A stretch of DNA of 64,000 bases from Odontesthes bonariensis (taxonomy: Eukaryota; Chordata; Actinopteri; Atheriniformes; Atherinopsidae): contig NC_134524.1 in NCBI RefSeq assembly GCF_027942865.1, forward strand, positions 19,893,536 to 19,957,535, written 5' to 3'. Below, piece by piece: positions 33,467 through 45,843 of this stretch. The notes under the pieces are model-generated. The model was not told the origin of the DNA, did not search any database, and saw only the letters and a program-made list of their open reading frames with translations. The translations under genes were made by a program, and so were the position numbers. Every line of letters starts with the position of its first letter. The stretch's first letter is position 1.

Positions 33467-36400
33467 CTATCGTTTGACTCCAGAATAAACTGTTTCAGCA
33501 ATGTCGTCGGGAGAGCCGTTTCCTGTGAATGAAGACAAGATTCATTTGAAGAGCTGAAACAATCGTGTTCCAAAAAGAGAGGTTACAGATCACAACTGCA
33601 GATTTCAAACAAAGAAGCCAATTTACAATTAATTTGGAGAACAACCTCAAACAATAGCATGGCATTTGAATTTAATGTTGCTTTTAAATACCTTTATCAT
33701 TGTTGTGCGTATCTTTACTGATGAAATTAATCTCAGCATACAGCAGATTGTCCTCTGGAACAGAAGAAAGACTTTTTGAGGGTGCCAAAAAAAAGTAAAT
33801 GTTTTTTTATGTTAGTTAGAGCTGCGTATCACTTTTCTTCTTTATATTGTGCATCCCACCCAGAAACGACCATTTCCTGTCATGTAGAGATGAGTGATAA
33901 TATTCCCTTCGTCTACAGCATATTTAGCAGTCGGGCCGGTCTTGCATCCATGTTAGTGCATGTTAGTGTCTGCCATGCATTACGGGTTAAGCAAACATAG
34001 ATTTTTCCAGCTAAAAGTCTTGTTACTGTATAAAAAAACAGGGTTTGAGCAGTGTTTTTCAATGCTGGCCCTCTGCCCCCTCTGCCCCCACTGCCCTGCA
34101 TATTTTAGAGGTTTCCTGCTCCAACACACCTGTTTTAAATGAGTGGCTCGTTATCAGGCCACTGCAGAGCTTGATGACGAGCTGATCATTTGAATCAGGT
34201 GTGTTTGAGCAGGAAACCTCTAAAACATGCAGGGCTGTGGGTGCCGAGGACCAGCATTGAAAAACATTGGATTAGAGCATGTATGAATCTTGAATATTCA
34301 CCCTTCTCTCCAGTGCTTTCGGGTTTAAAGTGTGTGACATTGTATGATTGATCTGCAAGTGACATATCACAGTACAATCAGTCATCAAAATTGAGCATTT
34401 TTATTAGCCTGATAAACCAGCCTAAATGGATTGGATGTCTAATTTAGTCTGGCTCCGATGAATGGATACAACGGAACATTGTTGATGAGCACAACCCGTT
34501 GTCTTTCAAACCGTGTCTGTGCCTATAGGCCAGTGCTTCTCAAAGTGTGGGGCGCGCCCCACTGGTGGGGAACGGAGACATGGCAAGTGGGGCGCGACAA
34601 ACGGGAGGAAATTTTAAATTTTATGCCCATCTTAAATGCTTTTCTTTATTGACAATAAAGATAATATTTGTGGCTCGGACCAAAAAGGAGCCAGCACCAT
34701 CACAAACACTATCTTGGTCGAGGATTCACGGTTGCAATGGTCGGTGCAGAGGACAGACCGATGTGTGCTCTGTGTCTGAAGCCGTTAGCAGCGGACAGCA
34801 TGAGGCCAAACAAATTAAGGAGACACCTGGAGATAACACGCTAGTGATGTGCGATTCGTGAGTCAATCGTTCAAAACTCGAGATTCTTTTTACTGACTCA
34901 GGAGTTATGAGTCATTGTCTCCATTAACTCGTTCACTGACTCACCGCTGCTACTGTCAGCTAACTGTAAAGAGGAGACATGCCACACAACTATTATTCTA
35001 ACTGCAATTGCGTAAATGTATAAAGCTAATTGCTGTATTAGCTCCGTGGCTGAAGCGGCGCTAATACAGCTCGCGCTCCCTCCCAGCTCGTAGAGCCCCT
35101 CCCATACCCGAGAAACTCGCCAGCTCTCTGCTCCACACAGTTCAGGACTCATGATTTACACTCGACTCACAGTTCACAGGCAGCTCACAGCTCCCTCTCC
35201 CTTCCGGCTTTATTTTGAAGGAAGCGGGAGTTCATTCAGTCTGTACATAATTATTTTATTCTAATGGTGCAGTGTTGAATGTTAGAATATTATTATTTTT
35301 GCACTATTGTTTAGGTTATTTAAATGTTCTATTCGTGCACAGTTTCATACATTTTATTATAATTTTGCACTGTTTTGCAATGAATGTTAATTCATTGGCT
35401 ATTTGGGTTATTTGAATTTTTTTAGAGAGAAAGAAAGAAAAATAAATGTTTGGCCTTGGAGACTTCTTGATTTTTAGCCTTTTTCACAATGATTTGGGAC
35501 GTGGTTTGGAACTTGTTTGTACCTTCCGTGGCGCACACTCTGGGTGATTGATTCAAGTGACTCGAAAACCCGATTCATTTTAGTGAGTGACTCATACAAA
35601 CTCGAGTATCCCATCACTATAACATACCCCTGTCACGTTAACAAGCCACTGGATTTCTTTAAAAGAAAATCTACAGCAGGAGCAAAGCACGGTTAACAGT
35701 CAAGCACAAATGGCCTCATACAAAGTTACATACAGAATCCAGAAATGCAACCACATGCTTCTCAGCTTTGGCATCTCTGAAAACAAAATACAGATCTCAG
35801 CTCAACATTGAGCATGACTTGAGAGTGGCAGTTTCAAGCCTGCAACCACGTTTTGAGAAGTTGTGCAGTGCAAAACAGGCTCATTGCAGCCACTAATGCA
35901 GGGATACATTTTAGTTGTTTTTGTTTTTTGCACAGATTGCAAATTAAACGCTTTTATTTTCTCTTTTTGAACTTTGTGTTATTTGATGTTATTGATTTTG
36001 ATTCATTATAAAATATGATGTTACTTGGTGTTAGTTCAATCGAGTTGAAATGTAATTTATCAATATTTTTGTTGGGGCGACCGGGGCAGGTGGGGCTTGG
36101 AAATCCCCACTTGTTCAAAGTGGGGAATGACCAAAAAAGTTTGAGAACCACTGCTATAGGCCAACGCTCTGACCCTCTGCCCCGCCCGCGTTGATTCAAA
36201 ACACATCTCTGCGTTGTGATTGGTTTAGTTGCCATCTGCCAGATTCAGGGCAGTATTTTCAAAATGAAAAGTGGTTCGAAGCCAGACCCAACCGCAGGCA
36301 AAACATTTTGCCGTCCAGCAGGTGGCGATGGTTTTCCAGGCTACATTTTTATGGTATTTTTCATCACTAAATGTTTGTAAAAGTCTACTCCACCGCTGTT

Positions 36401-39400
36401 GTAATGCTTTTTTTGGCACTATTGGGGATTTAGAGCGGCACATTTCACCAACAGGACAATAAATATCAGTCAGGGTATGATTAATGTATCTAATACCAAG
36501 ACGAATTCTTAGGCGTAAGTTTATCTCTTCTTAGAAACTTTAGAACCTTAGAAAACAACAAAATAACACAATAATCTGTCAATAACAAGCAAAGAATCAT
36601 TTTAGTTCTATTTAGTTAGTCAGTGAACAGTGAAAATCTTTGTCCTTGTGTCTGGTAAATTAATTTTTTAACTTTCGGCTGCATGTTGGAAAGCTTCCAA
36701 ACTTTTCTGGGCATGGGGTTTGTCATTTATAGCCCTCAAGAATCTTCTATCACCTTTTTCCATCTCAGATAAAACATAGTTTCCTCAACCCATTGTCAAA
36801 GCCACCTAAAAGCAATTATTTCAACAAGATAGCAATTTCCATGCGAAGTAGTTATATTATTACTGTTTCAAGAATACTATCCAATAAATATATATTTAGT
36901 GTTACATTAAATTTTTTCATTGGAACTGGAAAAATAAGACAATGGAATTTTAGTGACAGCTTTGATTCATAGATGTGTATATTTAATACATCAGATGGAG
37001 AAGAGCTCACCCTTTGATTGGCTGTGGCGACAGAACAGCAGCAGCAGAATCAACACAAATCCACTGATCAGTAAAATTCCACAAACCAAGCCGATGATTG
37101 GCTGTCCACAAAAAGATGAGCTTTCATGCCTTGGTGCTGCTGCGATTAAAGAATTCCAATAAATTTCAAGTAAATAGCTTTTAACTGAAAGTTTGTTTTC
37201 ATGTAAGCTATAAGGGGAGTTACATAAATGTCAAATAGGTTGACATAAAGGTTCTTATAAACATACTGTTCACCTTTACTACACTGCTACATACTCCATG
37301 ACTTTCACAAAATGAAAGAGCTCAACAATACCAGTATCATATCAACTTGAGAAAGTACTTCAAACTTACATTTTACTGACATCCAGCTCGTTGTTGATAC
37401 ATTTCCCGAGCACTCACACTTGTAGAAGCCTTCGTCCGACTCCGACGCCGCACTAATGCTCAGCTCACTCTTGGAATGATTTTGAATGAGACGATCGTTT
37501 CGGTAGAAAAACACATTGGAATCAAAGGCTCCATCATTCAATCTGCAGATGAGAGTCACAGCTTCACCCTTGGTCACCGGTTGAACCGGGCTCACCAATA
37601 TAATATCCTTTCCTGAAGAAAAAAAACAGTAAAGCAAGCAAAGTTTCATCCAAAGATCAGCTGCTGTAGAATTTGTAATGCCTTTTGTGTTTTTATAATA
37701 TGAATGGATTGCAAGTTATTTAATTTAATAACCACACAATCCATATTGATTTAAACAGTGTGACATTTTTCATTGATGATCTTACTGTCTACTGAGGCTG
37801 AACCTACAGAATAACCGTTAATGGAAGTTTCCATGTCACATTAGTATTCAATTCCTTCCCAATAACATGAAAGAACAATAATATGATGAGTGAAATCACA
37901 AGTAAAATGTAACCCTGAACACCTACTTTGAAATGTGATGTTGACTGCATTGCTGAAACCGGATCCACACTCACACCAGTACACTGCCGTTTTCCTCGTA
38001 GTGTTTCTGATTATGCAGGTGGATCCGGTCATCGTCCCCCAGGCGGAGCAGTTTGAGGAGTGACCGGTTGCGGTCGACCTCATCACTCTGCACTCAGAAG
38101 ATTTCCCCTCGCAGCTCAGTGAGATGGTCTCCCTGGAGAAGTGCTGCACACTGTCAGGACTCACTTTGACCGATGCAGATGCCTGAGGAGAATCTACTAC
38201 AACAAATAGCATGAATATTTGAGTGGGAGACATATTTTTAAATTTGTCATTATGGTTTACTGAACGTGTCAAGAGACTAATGAGGAAAAGCGCAAGTTTT
38301 GTCCAATTACTCCAATTAAACTTTTAACCTTAAAAATGATTGAGTGTTTAAAAAGTGTGCTGTGTATTGTGGTGTATATTTCTACCACTGCATCCCAAAG
38401 ACAGCAAACAAACTTACTTCCAGACCAGACAAATTTGGGGTTCCTTTGCAGAGCGTGATTCTTTGTCCTCGCAGCTCTACAGGCATAACCCGCTGTTTGT
38501 TTCTGTCCACGAATTATGTAGGAATCCTGTGCAGTGCCGCTGATACTACCAGGCAACAGCTCATAGCGATAGGAGTTGTTTGAGTATACGGGAACAGCTT
38601 TATACCAGAAGAATTTCAGCCCTGCAGACTGAGCTACACTGCAGTTCAATACTACTGAGGATCCAGCATTCAGCCATTGCGAAGACACTTTGAGACAAGG
38701 TTGGGGTTTAGCTGTTGGAATAAAAACATGCTCTATTAGTGTAATCTTTCGCAATGTTCACTTCCTACACATTTAATATCTTACTAAATATTTTGACCTT
38801 GTGTGATGGTGATCATCAGTATTACCACCAGTCCACCAGTGCATCCAAAAGTGAAATCTTTGTATGTGTTGATGGATGCTCCTTATTCTGTCAAAACATT
38901 CCTATAGTGTCATCCCTAAGAATTTTTTTTTTTTTTACATGTGCATACTCATGGAAGGAAAAGATCCTTTTACTCCCCAGGTAACCTGCTCGGTCTTTCT
39001 CACTGCACTTAGCATGGCTGCTTTGGACTTGCTCCCATAGTAACCGGACAGTCATGTGTCATGCTTAAGGAGTCTCTGGATTTCATCACAAATATAGCCA
39101 GCTACGACAACTGATGTACTGAAATACTGTTTTAACAAGTTGCAATCCAACAGTTTTGCAATTTAACCCAACAGTTACTTTTTCAGTATACAGTTACTCT
39201 CCAGAGTTTGAAAATGTCATGGTACTTTTGTGCCCATAAAGCAAACTGCTACAGGTAATTGTGCACAAGAGGTATGGGAGGGACTGTGTGTATATGGAGC
39301 TTAACTACAACATGGAAATGGAGCCAGCCTCCATGATGGAAATATTAGCATCGATTTTAATGAGTAAAAATATATATATATATATACATATATATATTTG

Positions 39401-41913
39401 TTTTATGAGTGACTCAGTTTGCAAAGAGAACAACTACTAATTTGAAGAAGCCCCTGCAAGCTCAGCAGAGCTCCACAACACTGGCTGTAAGGCCCACTGA
39501 AGGAGGGATTTGGCACTGTACTGATCCCAAACAGTAACCTGGGTGTCTCTGCACAATATCACCAGAATGTGCCATGAATTGCAGTTGTTCAGCAAGTCAA
39601 ACATGAGTGTTCTAAAAAGTTAATTTCATCAATACTCAGAGAACATAAACCAGGATTTTAACTTTGGGGTTTGGTTGAACATTGGTTGGGTCGCAGTCTG
39701 GACATCAAAGAACGTTTTTCATCTAGTTTTCCGTCGCTGAAAATGTAGTTACGGCATCAGTGTGTCAAAAAGACATAATCGGTTTGTTTGGTTGTGAATT
39801 GAAAGAGAGACAGTCAGAATGTGGCTCTATGGCAACAGAAGCCTTTGGGCAGTACCATCTTCTTCTTTACTCTGTCTCTCTTGCCGGGACATTAACCACC
39901 TGGGTCCAATTTTGTCTCTTTGTCATCGTCTTAGAAATACATAGGACTGAAACAATTAAGTTATGGCCAAAAAAAGAAATGTTGTGTGGAAACATGATGA
40001 CTAAACTGCGGCCCAATCTTGACAATGGATGGTGACATAGCTGGCTACGATAGGTCTATTATCACACATGAATCATGTAAACCCAAGGCAAACGTTGGGT
40101 AGGTTTGTCTTTACGTTGTTTGATTTCACAAGTCATATTTGCTCATGGCCACAGCTCACTATCCAATTCTGATGCATTCACTGATAACTTGTGGCCACGC
40201 AGTAATATCTCATCCCCATGCCTAAATATCTAGTGTCAACACAATGAAACATTTTCTATCCGTGTCTGTGGAGAAGTTCCATAGATAAGTTCTGCATCTG
40301 CCACCTTTTCTAACTTACCTCCTACGGTGAGATTGACTTTATTGCTCTCTATGGTAGTATTTGTGTGATGAGCAGTGCACTGGTATTCACCACTGCAGTT
40401 CCCAAATAGCTTGAGAGAGCAAGAGCTTTCGGTACCGCATAAATCAAATTGTTTGCCATTCCTGCTGAATGTATATTTCCAGTCTAACTCTTTCTGCTTG
40501 TGCAGGTTACAGGCCATGTTAACAGAGTCTCCAACAAAAAAAGGGGACCAGTTTGGCCTAAGGGTCAGCTCAGCATCTAGAAACCAGCACGAAAAATTAT
40601 AATTAGAGCAAGAGAAAACAAGAAGGTGTGAACATTGTCATTTTGATCTGCAGTAATTAAATGGTATGGCTATTAGTGTGGCACATGATGATCTGCGATG
40701 CAAATGTGAATTAATCTGCAGCGATGAAGCAGAAAAATGAGCAAGACTCACGCTGAACAGGTTCACAGTAGAGGAGAGTGCTCACAGCTGGAATCAAGAA
40801 CAGTTCTGTGTTAGAGTGCAGTAAATATAAGCAAATATATTTAAGAACTGCTGGAGTTTTTACTGACGGGAGCTATTGTTTGATGAAGAAAATCATGACT
40901 GCTTTTCGATCAAAACCATTTCAACACAGTCCTCTGCCAACTTTAAGAATTTTTACTATGTAAAAAAAAAAAAAGACACGCCGACAAAAGGTGTAAGACT
41001 TTGAAACTTTTTTGTTTGTTCATTTTTAAATATATACGTATGTTGTTGTAAAGAAATTACCATGCCCAAAAACTAACATAAATGAACAAAATGTAGAAAT
41101 GCTGCTGCCTTCTCAGGGCCAGACTGAGCAGAAGTGGAAATCTGCTGACATGTGACGTGTCAGTTGCGTGTTGTCAGTGATTAACAATCATGGATGACAA
41201 ACAGCAGAAAAGGAAGTGGATTATGAAAACAACGCTGCTCAGATGATTATTAGGGCTGCAGTTTCATACAAGATGTCAATCAAGTTGATCAAATCCGTTG
41301 ACAATCCGCCACTGTTGAACCACCCCACGAAAGACAGAATTTATGTCATGGGGAAAATGACACGTTGCTTACATCATTGTAGAACTTTTGAAATGATTGA
41401 AAACAAATCAAACCCCAAAAATGCCATCGTGGGCCAAGCAAACACCATGTATAGTGAATTTTATTAGTGAAGCGATTTTGAATGTTTTCTCAATCACAAG
41501 AGCGTCCTTCTTGTCACTGCACGCACAGTGACTTAACGTCCCCTGCTGCTGATCAAATATGTGATACAAATCTAAAGTATATATGCAGTAAACAACTTTT
41601 TTTTTAAATTTATTTAAAATAACCGAAGAACACAATACAAATCTATCGTTGTCACCATTTTTCGAGTTGGTGTTCTGCAATTTTTTAAAAATTTAGGGTT
41701 TGAAATATTTACAAGTTGCCAAATTGTGTTTTCATCCACATTTTACACTAATAAACCCGCTGTGAAAACTGTGACAAAGGACTACAGCCCTTAACCATCA
41801 AAAAAACATGATCAAAACTTACAATTCCCAACAAAACCTGGACACAACACTTGGAAATGATCGTTGATGTACTCACAGAAAAGCAGCAGCACGCAGAACC
41901 AGTTGTGTCCCAT
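33467..41913 (-). CDS. Gene B: inhibitory Fc receptor-like/LITR-type receptor, 4 Ig domains, ITIM and ITSM-like motif
   Basis: Nine exons: 41913-41877, 40787-40752 (signal peptide MGHNWFCVLLLF then SVSTLLYCEPVQ); Ig domains 40576-40319, 38711-38418, 38193-37927, 37612-37370; membrane exon 37136-37011 (IIGLVCGILLISGFVLILLL, no charged residue); tail exons 33754-33692 and 33522-33467. The total is 1,380 nt, 459 codons plus stop, all in frame. The tail reads NLLYAEINF (ITIM: L-x-Y-x-x-I) and then ETVYSGVKR before the stop (T-x-Y-x-x-V, ITSM form). These motifs recruit SH2 phosphatases such as SHP-1/2 in known receptors. Domain order is B-C-D-E, without the AB pairs of gene A. The third Ig domain has cysteine where its paralogues have the AEW tryptophan (SSECRVMRS). 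A 3.3-kb intron before the tail is inflated by two hAT elements. Confidence 0.85.
34051..34269. mobile_element. Short palindromic hAT MITE in gene B intron
   Basis: 219 bp, with ends cagtgtttttcaatgctgg and caatgtttttcaatgctgg (inverted). Flanking 8-mers ggtttgag and gattagag agree at 6 of 8. Arms pair almost end to end. Confidence 0.7.
34531..36153 (+). mobile_element. Composite hAT element, copy 1 (in gene B intron)
   Basis: 1,623 bp, ends CAGTGCTTCTCAAA and CAGTGGTTCTCAAA (inverted), perfect 8-bp duplication ctataggc (34523-34530, 36154-36161). It is a deletion derivative of a ZBED-type hAT. Near 34720-34835 it encodes a BED zinc-finger piece (reads GFTVAMVGAEDRPMCALCL then KPLAADSMRPNKLRRHLE). 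Near 35780-35900 is a transposase C-terminal piece (KYRSQLNIEHDLRVAVS, LQPRFEKLCSAKQAHC). A second hAT sits at 34842-35619. The same composite recurs inverted at 56564-58186. Confidence 0.9.
34842..35619. mobile_element. Inner hAT element nested in composite copy 1
   Basis: Inverted ends start TAGTGATG. Flanks taacacgc and taacatac agree at 6 of 8 bases, fitting an aged 8-bp duplication. The same nested element is in copy 2, so it was inside before the composite moved. Confidence 0.75.
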
Positions 41914-42781
41914 CCTCACAGCTGGCCCTGCAACCGTGTCAGTCTGCTTCTGAGCAGATGAGCAAGACACTGAACAAAACTGGAGATAAGACGCAATGCC
42001 TCATACCAACATGAGATCATATGCTTTCTAAGCAATGCTTTTTTTCTGTCAATAACGTCTCTCTGCTCTTCCTTCCGCTTTGTTGAAACACATCCAAAAT
42101 TAGTTTGACGTGTTCACTTCCTGCTAAGGAGTCACAGATGGTTATGACATCTATAGTCTGCTAGACATGCTAATGTTAAGTGGTGATTTCGCAGATGTGA
42201 TGTGGGCATAGTGGCGTGGAAATATTTCATTCCAACAAAGCTGCATATACGTCACAGGATAATTCGAGTCAGTAGTCAAAACTGCTTCTTGTTATTTTTA
42301 GCCTCATATTTACTGTGATGGTTGAGATGAGCAGACAAACTGAGTCACAAACTGATCTGTCGGGGTTTTCCCAAGTGATGGAACGAGTCGATAAAAAATT
42401 AAACACACCATATTCTGTATACTGTGCCCGTATGACTTGCAATGATCAAAGTTAATTCCACTGTATAGTAATGTAGTATAGTAGTGAGAAAATCAAAAAC
42501 AGATAGTGATGTAACAATTTACACCAGTGCAACCAGTGTTTGTGTGTGTGTTTTAGTTTCAAAGCATTTGCCTGCTCATGATATCCTGGAGTTACAGTCT
42601 GAACAGTGAGTGCCGTCCTCATGCGATGTCTATATTCTGAATTTACTTGTTGCAGTGTTTCATTTTCAAAACGTGTAAATGTGACGTAAGCTTTATGAGG
42701 AAACTGCTCATGAGGAAGTGGGAGGAGGTGACAGAGGCTCTTGAAATCTCCGTTGACACTTAAGAACCTGATTTCAGATCA
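41914..42781. other. Upstream region of gene B
   Basis: Presumably holds the gene B promoter. No distinct motif can be supported. Confidence 0.35.
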
Positions 42782-43387
42782 GGTGTTATGCTGAGAAGTG
42801 CATGCCTGCCGAGAAATGCATCCCCATTCGTGGGACCAGCAGGGGATGCATTTCTCGGCCGACTTTTGCCGAAATATGCATCCCCTGCTCGTCATGCTTT
42901 AAAGAGAGTCTGGATTGGAATGATATAACTACATCATAACTTTGTTTATCTGATTGAATTAACAGATGCGAACTTCAACAAGTCCAAAATTGTCTTCATA
43001 GTTTTAGGTTGGTTTTTATATTATTTAATTTGTGCTATACTGAGTAAAGACAACGTCTCCAACCGTCTTACTATAAAAGTGTTAGTCACGGCCCTTACTT
43101 TGGAATATTTGTACAAAAATATAATAATAGGTGAAAGAGATGCTCTAAACTGTATAATTGTAGGATTATCATAATTGTACATGTAATATTCATCTACATG
43201 AAGAAATGAGAAAAAAGATTAACAAAATGAAACACCATTGTCAGCTCAATATCGTCACTGTAACTTTATGGGTTAAATGTAATAATCCACACCTAAAGCG
43301 GTTTACACGCGCTCCAGCGAATGGGGATCATGGATGTATTGATTGGGGATGCATTTCTCGGCAGGCATTCACTTCTCGGCATAACAC
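42782..43387. mobile_element. TIR element with iterated atgcatcccc-type motif
   Basis: The left end ggtgttatgctgagaagtg and the right end (inverted) ggtgttatgccgagaagtg extend to about 45 bp of inverted repeat. The motif ggggatgcatttctcggc, or its complement, recurs about four times, two of them in tandem at the left end. There is no coding frame. Superfamily unknown. Confidence 0.65.
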
Positions 43388-43544
43388 CGGCACTCTTCTT
43401 TAAAGCTTTGATAGATCAATGTTTGACTTTGTGGTGATACTGTCATCGATGTTTCTTCCCTCTTTATTCTGTAAAGACTTTTCTTTGGTTATGTTTCCTA
43501 CATGTTGAAAAAAAAATTCCGTACCTGGTTAGTTTTATTGAGAA

Positions 43545-43735
43545 AAACAAAAAGCTGTCCAGAACTGGTGTTGCACCCCATTTCCCAGGAAGTGAGGAGA
43601 TGGTGTAATATCCAAATAAAAACAGAATGCAATGATTTGTTAAATCTATAAACCGATATTTAATTCAAAATGAAAGACAGAGAACACATCAAAGGTTGAA
43701 AGTGACGCAAAGGCCCAGCTGCTGTTGAACATGCA
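43545..43735. mobile_element. Tc1/mariner-type repeat fragment
   Basis: Matches the 5' portion of the element at 44861 (aaataaaaacagaatgcaatgattt ... agaacacatcaaaggttgaaagtga). Confidence 0.5.
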
Positions 43736-44509
43736 GCTTCACGTATACACAGCAACCCAGAGAGGAGACTCCTTAAAGGAACAACAACACGATGATATAA
43801 TACAAAAAAAAATGCAACAAACCAGAAACTCCCACAACTTGGAACAGTTCAAATCTTCTTTTCTTTCATAAGCAAATTTTTTTGTATGAAATAGTACATT
43901 TGACCATTCTTTCATTGACAGAGGATAAACGTAACACTTACAAAACACTGTGAGGAGGCCTATCTGATTTAAAGATGACAAAAAAAGAACAGCTGAAACT
44001 AATGACTGAGCTGAAAAAAGTTGCCATTGATTCTTCTCATTTGGTGGCCTTTTCAACCTAAATTTGGCTACAAAGGTGTTAGGTTGACAATATTCCATCA
44101 AATGAGTCCTTCAAGGAACACAATTGAGCCATTAAAGTCGTTCATTTGTCATTTTTGTAATATGCAACAACTAGCATCTAAAGCTTCTCGGTGTCATGAT
44201 AAATATCATTCCTCATAATGTATGCTGTCCCATAGATAAGCAGTTAAAATGAAATAAATAAGATGCATTTTCATTTGTAAAATCTGCATCATATGCCTCA
44301 GAAAAAAAAGAGCAAAAAACAAAAACGCTAATAACAAGTTATTAATGAAGAATAATCTATGGAGGCATAATATTTTCAAAACAACAATATATTCAAAAGA
44401 ATAATAAAAAACAAGACCTATCTAACATTTCCTACATTTTCACAAGAAGCCCTTGATATACAAAGCAATGGTAAATGCTGTCTATGGAGGAGCTTCGTGT
44501 CACGTCTGG

Positions 44510-44860
44510 GAGTTTTTGCCATGTTTTAGGTCTCTCTCATGTGTGTGTTTTTAAATTCAGGTCTAGTCTTTAGTTTTTCCATGTTCCCCATTGTTTCTGT
44601 TGCCCTGCCATCACTTTCACCCACAACACCTGTGTTTTTTCCCCATAGCTGCACTCACTCACCAATCGCTCCCTCAGGATTTAGTTTCCAGGTTTCCCAC
44701 CAAAGCCAGATCCCCCCCGCCACCCATGATAGCCACTGTAAGTCAAGTCAAGTCACTGAGCCCACATTCCGAACTCGTCGCTGCTGCATTTCTCAGCAAC
44801 ATGCATTCACAGATCAATAAAAGCCCTAAACTATGTTATAAGTGGAAGTATACAAACAAC
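44510..44860. repeat. Unclassified dispersed repeat, possibly retroelement end
   Basis: CT-rich block ending in an AATAAAAGCC-like string near 44815. Only its general look supports a repeat call. Confidence 0.25.
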
Positions 44861-45690
44861 AATTCCAATTCCAAAAAGGTCAGGACAATGTGTAAAATGT
44901 AAATAGAATTAAATGATTTTCAAAACCATAAACCAACAATCTGTTCACAGCAGAACATAGAAAACATATCAAAAGCGGAATGTGAGACAATTTACTATTT
45001 CATGGAAACTATTAGCTCATCTTGAACTTGTGGCCTGTAGCACATCTTATAAAGATAAACCTAAAGAGAACCAGCTGGAGAAAAATGTCACAGCTGATGA
45101 GGATAACTGACAACAGGTGAGTAACATGACTGGGTATAAAAAGAGCTCCGAAGAGGGGCAAAGGAAGCCATATGTGAACATGATCCAGAAGAAGAAATGG
45201 CACCTTGAACCTCTGCAAAGGTACCATCAATGTTGAAAGCTATACACAGGTTTTAGAGCCACATATGCTTCCATCTAGACAATGTCTTCTTTGGGTTTGG
45301 CTTTCCATATTTCATCAAGACAATGCTTAACAGCATACCATATCTATTACAACAGGGTGGCTTCGTAGTATCGTCCAGGTCTTCTGTCCAGACCTTCCAC
45401 CAACTGAAAAAATGTGGTGCATCAAACAAAACGTATGACTATGACCCAGAACTGTTGAGCAGCTATAATCCTATGGGACAACATTCCTTTCTCAAAGGTC
45501 CGGTAACTGGTCTCCTCAGTTCCCAGACGTTTATATACGGGATGTTCCACAGTGGAAAACATGGCCTGCCCCAGCTTTGTTTCTTAACGAAATAGTAAAA
45601 TGACTCACTTTCAGCATTTGATGTTTACCAAGTTCTATAGTGATTGAAATATTGGTTTATAGCTTGCACATTCACAGAGAATGGTTTAAG
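44861..45690 (+). mobile_element. Degenerate Tc1/mariner-superfamily transposon
   Basis: The 5' part is the string shared by three other fragments in the window. Around 45350-45600 the translation keeps a worn transposase C-terminus: DLPPTEKMWC resembles the catalytic PDLSPIENMW block, followed by DYDPELLSSYNP, QHSFLKG and a LVSSVP-like piece. The copy is internally deleted and frame-broken. It resembles a teleost element I recall as ISRm11-like; that label is from memory. Confidence 0.55.
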
Positions 45691-45843
45691 ACAATGCTTC
45701 GGTTTGGTTTCATCAATACAGCGTGCAGGATAACCTTGTCGGAGAATCCCAGGAAAACTGTAGACTCATCTGAGATGTAAGGATGTTCTTAAGAGTCGTA
45801 ACACATTTGATATGTTGCAAAATAAACCACCACAGCACGCAGC

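Noticed and set aside
36953-37162. 69-codon plus-strand frame
   Set aside because: It is the reverse strand of the gene B membrane exon.
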